Below the pieces are notes generated by a model that ran no database searches, had not been told where the DNA came from, and saw only the letters and a list, made by a program, of their open reading frames with translations. Of a stretch of DNA of 64,000 nucleotides, positions 1-9,634 are shown in pieces. The position numbers and the translations under genes were made by a program. Source of the DNA: Meira nashicola (Eukaryota > Basidiomycota > Exobasidiomycetes > Exobasidiales > Brachybasidiaceae); contig BCJU01000002.1 of NCBI GenBank assembly GCA_001600355.1, positions 2,046,001 to 2,110,000 on the forward strand, given 5' to 3'. The first letter of the stretch is position 1; each line of letters starts with the position of its first letter.

Positions 1-259
1 GATTCTCGGAAGCAATTGATTGAGTTATGTACCACTAAGAAAAGACAAAGAGATTTACTTGCATCCATAAATGATGTTCGCATTAAAGGGTTGTTTTTGA
101 AAATCCCTCATGCAGGTCGCATGATGTGCATTTAATCCATTCAAAATACATACATACACCCTTGTATGCATACATGAGTTATGCATTTCTTGACTACCAT
201 GTCATTTGAATCAATTTTCATAACTCCTTGCTGCATCCATCAGTAGTGGGTTTGACAAG
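1..259. other. non-coding left edge, upstream of MFS gene
   Basis: No supported gene. The AT-rich stretch leads into the MFS transporter start at 260 and probably holds its promoter and 5' leader. Short ATG-containing frames (for example around 120-180) are closed quickly and have no coding character. Confidence 0.5.
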
Positions 260-2071
260 ATGGCGAGCACCGAAATGGATCAATCGATTACAGATTCCAA
301 TCACGACTCGTCAAAGATTACTCAAAATGCTTCCGAAAAGATCGATGCTGAAAAGGCAGACCGAACAGAAGCCGCAGTTACAACAATGACTGACGATCTT
401 AGTCATAAAAGAGCAATGGAAATGGGATTGGATATCGAATTTGAACGAAAATTATTATTAGTCAATCATGAAATCCGTAAGATGGGCTTTGGTAAATTTC
501 AATGGGCAATAACAATCTTGTGCGGAACAGGATGGGCGGTCGATAATATAATCTTTCAATCTTTAAGTATGTCTTTGCCACAAATCAAATTAGAATTTCA
601 ATCTTCAACACCGGTTCAATTTATGACTTTTTCGCTTTATGTTGGCCTTTTATTCGGTGCAGTGATTTGGGGAATTGGAAGTGACGTGATTGGAAGAAGA
701 TTATCTTGGTTACTCACTTTGCTTATCGGAAGTGTTTTCATGACCGCTGTAGGAGGTGCACCTTCTTTTGCCGCAACGGGTGTTTTGCTTGCTTTTGCTG
801 GAATCGGAATTGGTGGTTCGCTTCCAGTAGATGGTGCTCTATTGATCGAATTTTTACCCGGTGCAAAACAATGGGTTCTGACTTTGCTATCATTCTTTTG
901 GTCATTAGGTTATCTGTTTGCCGGCTTATGCGGTTGGGCATTGATTTCTAATTTCCGATGTGCAGAAGTTCCATGTCCAAAAGAGAGCAATATGGGCTGG
1001 AGATATCTATTTTTCACAACTGGAGGATTTTCCTGCTTTTTGTGGATTTTACGATTCTTTATTTATCCCGTACCAGAATCACCAAAATGGCTTCTTGGAA
1101 GAGGAAGATACGAGGAAGTGATTGAAGTGTTAAACTTTATCGCTAAACAAAACAAAAAAGTCAACACTCTTACCGTCGAACATCTTTTGGCCATTTCTGA
1201 AGGACCACATTCTACCGTTTTATCATCCAACTTTGGCGTAGAGACTGTGACAAGCACGCAAGATGCAGGAAAAGAAGTTAAAGAAACTGGTAACTCCCCA
1301 CAATCCTCGATGCCGGTGGTCGTGAAAGAGAGATCGCTTCGTCCAAAAGAAGGAGAGCAAATTTCTCCAAAAAGTCATACAAGTGTCTGGAAGAAGTTAA
1401 TGCCCATCAGTCTTGATGATTTGGCTCAGGTTCGCAGAAATTTGAAGCAGTATGACAAGCAACACATGAAATTATTATTTGCAACTCCACGCATGGCCAG
1501 AAATACGATTTTGATCATGTTTTGTTGGTCTTGTATTGGATTGGCTTATCCTCTTTATAATGCTTTTATTGCAATTTATATTGCCGAATCTGGTGGTAAT
1601 CAAGGCGTAACCACACAATCAGAGCAATACAGACAATTGGTCATCTTTGCCGTTTTAGGTATTCCTGGTTCATTACTTGCAACATTAGCAGTCGAATTAC
1701 CCAAATTGGGAAGACGTGGAGCGATGGCATTCTTTACTTGTTTGACTGGTTGTTGTTTATTCGGTTTCACGACAGCAAAGACGCCCAATCAAGTTTTAGC
1801 ATGGAATTGCGGAATCAGTCTTTGTCAAAATGCAATGTATGCGATCTTGTATGCAATGACGTACGAATGTTTCCCTTCTTTATGTAGAGGAGCAGGTGAT
1901 GGTTTAGCAATGAGCGTTCAAAGAGTTTTTGGAATCTTGCCAACTTTCATTGCTGCTTATGGAGCTTCAAAACCAACAACGCCAGTCTTTGTTTCTGCAA
2001 GTTTGTTCATAGTTGCTTCTTTCTCTATGCTCTTTTTGCCGTATGAAACTCGTGGTTTGGAGCCATTGTAA
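260..2071 (+). CDS. MFS transporter, SV2/sugar-porter-like
   Basis: A 603-residue polytopic membrane protein of the major facilitator superfamily. An acidic, Ser/Thr-rich cytosolic N-tail (about 1-80) precedes a membrane block of about six helices. The MFS motif A between helices 2 and 3 is seen as GSDVIGRR (residues 140-147). A long hydrophilic central loop (about 340-430) carries many Lys/Ser, and a second six-helix block runs to the C-terminus (YETRGLEPL). The overall form (GWAVDN in the first helix, PESPKWLL after helix 6) resembles fungal members related to synaptic-vesicle SV2/SVOP and sugar porters. The substrate cannot be read from sequence; organic ions, sugars or carboxylates are possible. 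Proton coupling at the plasma membrane is likely by family. The ATG is preceded by purines (aagATGGCG). No intron is needed. Confidence 0.85.
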   Translation: MASTEMDQSITDSNHDSSKITQNASEKIDAEKADRTEAAVTTMTDDLSHKRAMEMGLDIEFERKLLLVNHEIRKMGFGKFQWAITILCGTGWAVDNIIFQSLSMSLPQIKLEFQSSTPVQFMTFSLYVGLLFGAVIWGIGSDVIGRRLSWLLTLLIGSVFMTAVGGAPSFAATGVLLAFAGIGIGGSLPVDGALLIEFLPGAKQWVLTLLSFFWSLGYLFAGLCGWALISNFRCAEVPCPKESNMGWRYLFFTTGGFSCFLWILRFFIYPVPESPKWLLGRGRYEEVIEVLNFIAKQNKKVNTLTVEHLLAISEGPHSTVLSSNFGVETVTSTQDAGKEVKETGNSPQSSMPVVVKERSLRPKEGEQISPKSHTSVWKKLMPISLDDLAQVRRNLKQYDKQHMKLLFATPRMARNTILIMFCWSCIGLAYPLYNAFIAIYIAESGGNQGVTTQSEQYRQLVIFAVLGIPGSLLATLAVELPKLGRRGAMAFFTCLTGCCLFGFTTAKTPNQVLAWNCGISLCQNAMYAILYAMTYECFPSLCRGAGDGLAMSVQRVFGILPTFIAAYGASKPTTPVFVSASLFIVASFSMLFLPYETRGLEPL

Positions 2072-2608
2072 GCTGGTGCTCTTCAGTAACTGTTATCTGC
2101 ATCATCATAATGTATATTAGCCATCATTATTCACTTATCCCTATTTATTGACAGTAGAGAGGTTTTAGTAGAATAAAAGAAATGTGTGTTTGTAGGCGCT
2201 TCCTAGACCTGCTTCCTTGCTTGGCGTTGCATATGGAAAGCGTGGGCGTAAGCGGCGGACTTGACTTGTAAAGTGTAGACTACGTATACCGGACTGCTGA
2301 GTGCCTTTTTTTCTCAATCGCGCACGGCCACAATTAACCAACACTTGGGGTTTGCATCCGCTAGACGGCTAAAGTCTCAAGAGCAGCTTGTGTGTAGTTG
2401 CTTGTAGATTAAGCTCTCAAAACGCAAGCACCGCTTACAGACGAAGCAAATCAATCAAGCACGCATTCACGAAGCATCAATCTAGAATACTACTATCATC
2501 ACCTACACCTACATCACACCACAAACTTCAAAAGAACGAGAGAGGTTGATTGCTGAACATCCATCAAAATACAGTTGATCGCATCATCAATCTTGATCAT
2601 ACTCAACA
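2072..2608. promoter_or_regulatory. intergenic region: MFS 3' end and ATG18 upstream region
   Basis: 537 bp without a coding frame of interest. The left part is the 3' flank of the MFS gene. The right part (about 2290-2608) is rich in C/A and polypyrimidine stretches typical of a promoter and leader ahead of ATG18. No TATA box or specific operator stands out. Confidence 0.4.
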
Positions 2609-3922
2609 ATGTCTCGTGCTCCACCTGCGAAGACATCACAAGATCTTCTTTCGGTTTCATTCAATCAAGATGGTAGCTGTTTGAGCGTTGGAACACGAAA
2701 AGGATATTCGATAGCTAACGTAGAACCTTTTGGGAAAGTGTACAGCAAATCGGATGGGCCTTGTAGTATTGTAGAGATGCTATTTTGTACAAGTTTGGTA
2801 GCAGTCGTTGGAACGGCAGATAGTCAACCGAGTAGCAGTCCAAGAAAATTAAAAATCGTAAATACGAAACGTCAATCAACCATTTGCGAATTAGTATTTC
2901 CAACAGCCGTTCTTGGAGTAAAATTAAATAGAAGAAGGCTAGTTGTGGTATTAGAAGAAGAGATTTATATTTACGATATTTCCAATATGAAACTTCTTCA
3001 TACAATCGAAACAAGTCCAAATCCTCAAGCAATTTGCGCCCTCTCTCCTTCTTCAGAGCCTTGCTATCTGGCTTATCCATCACCTGTACCGTCACCTAAA
3101 TCGCCATTTTCCGCTGGTTCCAATCAGACATCGCCCGGAGACGTTCTAATTTTCGATTTGCTCACTCTGAGTGTAACTAATATCATTCAAGCACACAAAA
3201 CACCAATTTCCAGTCTATCGCTCAATTCGACAGGAACGATGCTCGCTACTTCATCCGATAAAGGTACAGTGATAAGGGTTTTTAGCGTTCCCAGTGCACA
3301 AAAGTTGTTCCAATTCAGAAGAGGAAGCTATCAGGCACGGATCTATTCCATGGCATTCAATGCTGTTAGTAGCTTATTGGCCGTTTCAAGTGATAGTGAA
3401 ACCGTTCATGTTTTCAAGCTAACACAACCTGGAGCCAATAATGCAATACAGGGCGGCGGAATAGGTGGATCAGATAGAAATTCGATGGGATCTCCCGGTT
3501 TGAGCAGTGCGGATGGCTCGGATACAGGCAGTATAACAGGAAATGGAAGGAATGGAGGAGGTTTTGAGGCATTCATTGATGATCGCAAACGTGCAGGTGG
3601 ACTAAGTGGATCGATCAGGAGAAGATCAATGGCATTCGGAAGGAATATCAGTGGGTCGGTCGGTGGATATCTACCGCACACGCTTGCAGAAATGTGGGAA
3701 CCTTCAAGAGACTTTGCATTCTTTAAATTACCAACGAACGGCGTTTCTTCTGTTGTTGCAATTAGCAATACAACGCCTCAAATCATGTGTGCAACTTCAG
3801 AAGGGTTATTTTATTGCTACAATATCGATTTGGAAGTAGGGGGAGAATGCACTTTGATGAAGCAATATTCTCTATTGGATGGCGATGACTCTAATAATGG
3901 CCAAGATACTCGCTCTGACTAA
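2609..3922 (+). CDS. ATG18: Autophagy PROPPIN Atg18 (WD40 phosphoinositide-binding protein)
   Basis: A 437-residue seven-bladed beta-propeller of the PROPPIN family, which binds PI3P and PI(3,5)P2 and acts with Atg2 at the isolation membrane and vacuole. The sequence opens with the typical [17 protein letters not shown] blade. It carries the diagnostic lipid-binding FRRG motif (residues 236-239) inside [17 protein letters not shown], followed by [13 protein letters not shown] Gly/Ser-rich insertion (about 280-345) lies in the loop after the FRRG blade, where PROPPINs have a variable membrane-inserting loop. Propeller length fits Atg18 rather than the shorter Hsv2, but assignment among Atg18, Atg21 and Hsv2 is by general similarity. 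Single exon, ATG in good context (acaATGTCT). It converges on the kinase gene with a 306 bp gap. Confidence 0.9.
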   Translation: MSRAPPAKTSQDLLSVSFNQDGSCLSVGTRKGYSIANVEPFGKVYSKSDGPCSIVEMLFCTSLVAVVGTADSQPSSSPRKLKIVNTKRQSTICELVFPTAVLGVKLNRRRLVVVLEEEIYIYDISNMKLLHTIETSPNPQAICALSPSSEPCYLAYPSPVPSPKSPFSAGSNQTSPGDVLIFDLLTLSVTNIIQAHKTPISSLSLNSTGTMLATSSDKGTVIRVFSVPSAQKLFQFRRGSYQARIYSMAFNAVSSLLAVSSDSETVHVFKLTQPGANNAIQGGGIGGSDRNSMGSPGLSSADGSDTGSITGNGRNGGGFEAFIDDRKRAGGLSGSIRRRSMAFGRNISGSVGGYLPHTLAEMWEPSRDFAFFKLPTNGVSSVVAISNTTPQIMCATSEGLFYCYNIDLEVGGECTLMKQYSLLDGDDSNNGQDTRSD

Positions 3923-4228
3923 TTCGTCTCGTTGTATCGTTTGTATTTCGTGCATAACTCCGATACCCTCATTGACATTGCTATACCTTCGTGCATCTTC
4001 CAAAGTATTTCATCAATTCGTCCGATTGACACAAGCTATTGTAAACACATATTTACTCATTTAATTCAAACGGTATATGAAGGGTTCTTCGAGATGAGAT
4101 ATTGGAGAAATTTGTAGCGACATTTCAGCTTTCTATATGATGCTATGCCACAAAAATCAAAGAGAGATAAATAACTAGAAGAGGAGAAAGAGAGTAAAAA
4201 GTATATACATTTTCGTCAATGGCTCAAA
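3923..4228. other. convergent 3' intergenic region
   Basis: 306 bp between the 3' ends of ATG18 (plus) and the kinase gene (minus). It is AT-rich and likely holds both polyadenylation regions. No coding or RNA gene is visible. Confidence 0.4.
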
Positions 4229-7200
4229 TCAAGCTGCATTACGACCTTGATTTTGAACTCGATTTGTGAGCAATCTCCATAATACGCCGCCAGAATGATT
4301 AGGAGATTGTGCATTTTGGCTCACGCTTGTACTTCTCTCGCGATTGAGATGAGAAGGAGACGGATGAATGATTGTAGGAGAAGCTCTACCATCAAGAACG
4401 TATTTTGGCATGGAATTTAAGGAATTATTTGTAGATTGTGCTTCACCTTGCACTAATGGCGAAACAGACATTCCTCCATGCATTGCCATCGTTTGTAAAT
4501 CCAACATACGCTCTTGTGTTTGACTAGAATGTGCAGAGCCAGAATCAGGAACCACCATATTATCAGGATGATGATCAAAATGTCTAGGCGAGATAACGAT
4601 GCTTGAGCGATTGCCCTGATTGGATGTGACCGAATTTGCACGGCTCAAAGTAAATGTTTTGACTTTTGACATCTTGTGCTTTAGAGTAGTACCTCTTGGT
4701 CTATCTTTATCGTTACTCATCGAAACTGCCAGTGCACCCATTCCCGCCTCCGGTTCGCTCGTACGTCTAACTCCTGCTCCAGATTGACCGAAAGATGGCA
4801 GCGCACCAGATGCAGTACTAGGACGGCCAACGTTTCCCAACTTTCTCGCAGAAGTTGATGAAGATGGCGGATAGTTGGCTTTCGATTTTTGTTCTTCAGC
4901 CCTTCTGATCTGATTAACAGGTGAATGTGCCAAATCTGAACCTGAAACTCCTTGCATTTGCGCTTGATTTGCAGTTTGCTGCCACCACAATGCTTGAGAC
5001 GCTGATGGCACACCTGAAATGACCATATTTAGCGGATCATTTTGATCTCTCATTAAAATTTCTGAGCTCTTTTGTGCTACCTCGTTTGGTGATTCGACAA
5101 ACATTTGATTTTCAGGCAATCCAGCTTGACGTTGAGACATGATTGAAAGGACTCCACTTGATTGTCTTGGAGCTGCCATATTATTTGCATATCTGTTTGC
5201 ATTTGCCGGGCTAAGAATTTGATCTTGTTTTACCGTCATGGCCAATTGCGTATTAGAGGCAACAGATTGCTTACGTCTTGAAGAAAAGAGGTTCAATTTT
5301 GATAAACTCAATTGACGTTTATGTTTCTTTTGATTAGGATTTTCAACACTGATTATTGTTTTGCTCATTCGGTTCTGCATTTGATGATGTTGTGGCGACA
5401 TGTAGCCTTGAGAAGTGTTTGAAATTACATCTTGGTCGCAATAATGTTGTAATGCCGCTCGAGTTTCACGTACCATCATCGCCAGAGTTCTTGCTAACTC
5501 ATCCATCTCTGCCAATCTCGCAAAGATTTGTTCAGAATTTAATTCTCTCAAATTGTTTGCTGTGACCGCATTATCTTGTTGTAAAAGGGTTGATTGACGG
5601 AATTCTTGAATTTGTTGTTCCATTTTTGACAAATCTGACATTCGAGTTTGCAAAGAAGCACGATCGGAGACCATCGCTTGCGAATCAATGTTGGCGAAAA
5701 GGGCGCTTTGTGGTAAAGGAACCGGAGGACTAAAAGGTGAGACTTCACCATTTGAATAAACCTTCTTTTCCGTGGACGAAATAGGAGAGTGTGCTTCATT
5801 TGCTTTACTCTTTTCCATGCTCAAAACACTTTCATTCAATTTCTTAACAGCTTGATCAAATTCAAGCTTTGTGTACGACTTTGCATAAGAAGTATGTGTC
5901 GGTGTTGCCATCTCAAAGCTTGTTCCATGGATGATGATGGAAGAATCACCAATTTTTGGAGAATCCTGTTGACTATGACGTCTTTCAGAAGAAGAAGTTC
6001 CTTTGTTTACTGCAGCTTTTTTACTTGAAGAAGGAGGATATGGACTTTTCTTCATAGCTGGAGAAGTAACTTTGCTTGGAGGGCTTTTATTACCATCACT
6101 TGCCGATCGAGTACGATTGCCTGCTTTGGGCGGTGGTGTTGTCCAAATTAATTCTCTGAAAATTGATCCTGAGCTTGATGGACCTTGTTGTTGTTGCTGT
6201 TGCAAGATGAGGTTAGCATCAATGACATCATCATCTGAAGCAAGATCTTCACCGAAAGAACTTGCAGTCAAATCTGCCAATCCACTTCTGTTCCGAATAT
6301 CTTCGCTATCTGATTCGTCAAGAATGATTCGAACTTGTTCACGTCGATTGTCTTTCTTTGGCACACACGGCGGTGTGCATTCTTGTGGAGATAAATTGGT
6401 CAATCCAATGCTGTTTGAAGATACGTCAGGTGAATGTGTGGATCCAGTATCTCTTGCGCGATCCGGTGTGAGCATTATACTTGTATTGCTATGATCAAAT
6501 TTGGTCGAGCACGAGCTAAGCGCCTGCCCGCTGTGATCCTTTCGCGGTGTTCTAAGGTTAAAATCAGATTCAAGCATGCTATCCTCATTTGCAGGGTCCA
6601 ATACGAGAGATTCGGTCATATTACTGTCTCGACACTCTTTTCTTAATTCCTCGCGTAAAGAAGCGTCTATATCACCAAGATCATCGGAGAAATCCTCTCG
6701 AAAGAAAGAATGTTGTAAAGCATCTCCTGTAAAAATCCTTTTCGCTGGTTCTGGCGTCAACATCCTTTTGCATAACTTTTCCAACGATTTGGGGATTGAC
6801 CATGTTCCAACCCATTCGGGATTAATCGTTCGTCTGTAATATTCGTCCAATTGTTCTTTTGTAAGAAATTGTTCATCATCTTGCTCAAATGGTGTACGAC
6901 CAGTGGCAATCTCAAAGAATGTCACGCCTAAAGCCCAAATGTCGGATAATCGTTCATCATGACGATCACCTCTACTACGTTCTGGACTGAGATATTCCGG
7001 AGTGCCCCAAGTTTGTGTACTTTGAAAGTTTGTCTTTGCATCATGTAATGTAGCAAAGCCGAAATCTACCAAAATAGGACGACCACGAACAGTGTCATCG
7101 GTTAAATCTACCAACAGATTGGCAACTTTAATATCACAATGAGTTACTTTTCGTTCATGCAACCAATTGATAGATGATAATAGCTGCTTGAAATAACCAT

Positions 7201-7882
7201 TGGGTCCAGCGTAAAGTGAAACGGGTAATGCCACATTCATTGCTTGACGATAATAATCCATAGCTACTAAAGCATAAGAAGGAGTTATGATAAATTCTTT
7301 GAAATGAACCAAATTTGGATGGCCAGGCTTGCCACAGGAACGTAAAACTTTATATTCGTTCCAAAGTGCTTTCACACGTGCATTTGAAGGAGGTGTACCA
7401 TGACGATGAACAAGCTTGATAGCATATTCTTTATCAATAACCAAATTGACAGCATCTTGTTTTGCTGTCACGCGCCAACAGCTTCCCCAATTACCAAATC
7501 CGACTTCTTTTATGAAATTGTACCTTTCTGCCAATTGTTCATCTGACCAAGAAAAGATTCCATTATTTTCATTTTCTGTACTTGTTTTCTCTTCTTCCTT
7601 TTTAGCGCTTGGACGTGATAATACTTGACGAATGTTGATCAATTGACCTGTTGATGACTCTTTTTGTTCTCTTGGAGGCTCCTTCATTGCCCTGCTCAGA
7701 ACAGGAGGTGTTTCCAAGCCTTTCTTCCAATTTTGACTTCCATGTGAGCCAGAAAGAGAACGTTGTTGATTAGTAGGAATGATGTCCAATGTTTGAAGTT
7801 GTTTACTTTCCACTCTTTCCATCTTAATTTCGTTTTTTTCTTTCTTTTTGCGATTTTTTGTGTTGCTGGCCAATGTTTGCAT
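4229..7882 (-). CDS. Large Ser/Thr protein kinase with HCD (non-RD) catalytic loop
   Basis: A 1217-residue protein with one kinase domain (about 120-405) and a very long disordered C-terminus. Visible elements: glycine-rich loop GFGNWGS (about 128), the AIK lysine (K156), catalytic loop HCDIKVANLL (248 on), DFG (273-275), the activation-segment end GTPEYLSPE, and a DIWALG segment. The usual HRD arginine is Cys, so the enzyme is of non-RD type; all other catalytic residues are kept. The tail holds poly-Gln, many Ser/Thr-Pro and basic stretches, and ends in a conserved-looking SGGVLWRLLTNRVQNQGRN. I do not recognise the subfamily; it looks like a fungal-specific kinase, possibly CAMK-like. The first in-frame ATG (7882) is used; the frame stays open upstream to 7927 without ATG. 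An alternative start is 7822 (MERVESK). Confidence 0.8.
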   Translation of the reverse strand: MQTLASNTKNRKKKEKNEIKMERVESKQLQTLDIIPTNQQRSLSGSHGSQNWKKGLETPPVLSRAMKEPPREQKESSTGQLINIRQVLSRPSAKKEEEKTSTENENNGIFSWSDEQLAERYNFIKEVGFGNWGSCWRVTAKQDAVNLVIDKEYAIKLVHRHGTPPSNARVKALWNEYKVLRSCGKPGHPNLVHFKEFIITPSYALVAMDYYRQAMNVALPVSLYAGPNGYFKQLLSSINWLHERKVTHCDIKVANLLVDLTDDTVRGRPILVDFGFATLHDAKTNFQSTQTWGTPEYLSPERSRGDRHDERLSDIWALGVTFFEIATGRTPFEQDDEQFLTKEQLDEYYRRTINPEWVGTWSIPKSLEKLCKRMLTPEPAKRIFTGDALQHSFFREDFSDDLGDIDASLREELRKECRDSNMTESLVLDPANEDSMLESDFNLRTPRKDHSGQALSSCSTKFDHSNTSIMLTPDRARDTGSTHSPDVSSNSIGLTNLSPQECTPPCVPKKDNRREQVRIILDESDSEDIRNRSGLADLTASSFGEDLASDDDVIDANLILQQQQQQGPSSSGSIFRELIWTTPPPKAGNRTRSASDGNKSPPSKVTSPAMKKSPYPPSSSKKAAVNKGTSSSERRHSQQDSPKIGDSSIIIHGTSFEMATPTHTSYAKSYTKLEFDQAVKKLNESVLSMEKSKANEAHSPISSTEKKVYSNGEVSPFSPPVPLPQSALFANIDSQAMVSDRASLQTRMSDLSKMEQQIQEFRQSTLLQQDNAVTANNLRELNSEQIFARLAEMDELARTLAMMVRETRAALQHYCDQDVISNTSQGYMSPQHHQMQNRMSKTIISVENPNQKKHKRQLSLSKLNLFSSRRKQSVASNTQLAMTVKQDQILSPANANRYANNMAAPRQSSGVLSIMSQRQAGLPENQMFVESPNEVAQKSSEILMRDQNDPLNMVISGVPSASQALWWQQTANQAQMQGVSGSDLAHSPVNQIRRAEEQKSKANYPPSSSTSARKLGNVGRPSTASGALPSFGQSGAGVRRTSEPEAGMGALAVSMSNDKDRPRGTTLKHKMSKVKTFTLSRANSVTSNQGNRSSIVISPRHFDHHPDNMVVPDSGSAHSSQTQERMLDLQTMAMHGGMSVSPLVQGEAQSTNNSLNSMPKYVLDGRASPTIIHPSPSHLNRERSTSVSQNAQSPNHSGGVLWRLLTNRVQNQGRNAA

Positions 7883-9634
7883 TTGGCGCTTTGTTCTTTC
7901 AATCTTGAATGTTGGCCAAAGTATCAATTGATTATGATAAAATGATGTACTTTTTCAAAATATGCAGGTACCCTTCTCCTCCTGATGACTGTTTAAAGGA
8001 AAGAGGTACAGCAAGGCACCTTTACTGAAGGAAAAGTCCTATGGGAGATGGAATCCGTTCGAAGGCGCAATCTCGGCCACTATCCAACTTGCATTCGTTA
8101 TCTGCTGTACTCTTACTTTCATGCAACTTTATGCGCGTTCTCTTTTTGTTTGATTTGCAGTGAGAAATGTTTTTAAGAAGGTCAACAAAAGGAAGTAGGA
8201 AAAGAGATTGAGTAGACCCGATGGATTGAACAAAAGATTGCTTTCTTGTTTTTGAAGCAATGGGGCTTTACGTGTACGTAATGTGACTGTAAAATTGCGC
8301 GTAACGTTATTGTCCGAATGTTATTTATTTTCCTTCTTTTGATGAAAGCACCAACGCCATCTCCGCTCCATTTATTTTCGCTTATTGAACGGCTCAATGG
8401 CCTGTGCGATGTGCGTACATTATCTGTGAGGTTTTCCGTTCAATAACCGATCCGCTTTTAAAAGAGATAAAAAGCGAGGTGATGAACACAGAGAAAGAAG
8501 ATATTTCAAACGAAAGAAGAAAGCAAAAAGCTTAGATTGATTGATGTTATGTCCTCAAATCAATCTGTCATAAGTGCTTATTCATGTATTATTTAATTCA
8601 ACCGATACGGGAGATTCTAAGCTGTTCTAGATTGTGATCTCATTGTGCAACCGCACTTACGCCGCAAAAGCGGATACCGTGGACACAAAAAAAGCGGGCC
8701 GTGAAATATGATTCATCCATAGAAACGACGGCAAATAAGGGCGATAATCCGTGTATATGCGCATGATTAACTTGGATATTTCAATGAAACGCAAAAAGAA
8801 CAATTCAACTTCACACCCGCACCTTATTGTTCAGTTTTGTAAATTAATCTTTTATGCTCTTTTTTTTTCCTTAGACTTCTTTATAATCAGCTTTGCATAC
8901 ATAATCTACCTCTATCTTGAATTCGACTTAATGATAGTAGATTACCAAATTTGCTAGCTCATAAATGTACGGAAATATCCCTACAACTCGTCATTGGTCA
9001 TTCATTCAACTTGTTACGCTTTTTCTTACTTAGTACAGACTCCTATATTAAATTTTTTCGCACAAAAATCGCATGACCCAAATTCTGCTGAGTTCCGTTG
9101 GATAAATTAGATAGTCACATCCTCTTATCAAAAGCGCTTAATGCCAAGACTGAGCAATGACGATGGAGTTTAGGAGCAAAAGAGGAAGCAGTCAAAGAGG
9201 AGGAGCATAAAAATCCAGTGCCAAAGTGCCTTAGGAATAGCGTGTTATGATTGATACTTGTAATTGCGTCTTCTTCTCATCCTTTTATTTTTTTAGTCTA
9301 AATCTCGCAAATTCACTTGGGCGCACGCCCTTCTTTCTTGTTTTGCTAACGTGCACGCAGAGACACACGCACACACGCACACGCACTTTCGTCGTCCTAT
9401 ATATTAATTATCCGATCGCCGGGCCACGACAATCATTTCACTCTTACGATCTACTACCATCATCCTAGTAAACGACACTTAACAGCCAATCAGGTGCAGG
9501 CTTTTTAAGATTCTAGGTTTATATTCAGCAAATCATTCGCTGGGCGCCTTGATTTTCAATCTCAGATCGGTTACTTACAGAGGAATAGCTATCCTTTTTT
9601 TTGTGATAGGAGTACCTCATCATCTAGAGAAAAG
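7883..9634. promoter_or_regulatory. long divergent intergenic region (kinase / CK2 beta)
   Basis: About 1.75 kb between two divergently transcribed genes, the longest gene-free stretch in the window. It holds a CA/CG-rich microsatellite (9363-9386), a short CCGC-AAAA-GCGG hairpin near 8660, and pyrimidine-rich leader sequence before the CK2 beta start. Small frames on both strands (60-75 codons) lack coding character and cannot be linked by plausible introns. I see no tRNA boxes. Confidence 0.4.
9363..9386. repeat. CA-rich microsatellite (ACACRC)
   Basis: An imperfect alternating purine-pyrimidine run of ACACAC/ACGCAC units, about 250 bp upstream of the CK2 beta ATG. Confidence 0.8.

Noticed and set aside
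2715..3095. 126-codon minus-strand frame inside ATG18
   Set aside because: Antisense to conserved PROPPIN blades, no recognisable features.
6188..6206. CAA/CAG-type repeat within the kinase gene as a mobile-element or satellite trace
   Set aside because: It is a plain poly-Gln coding tract.
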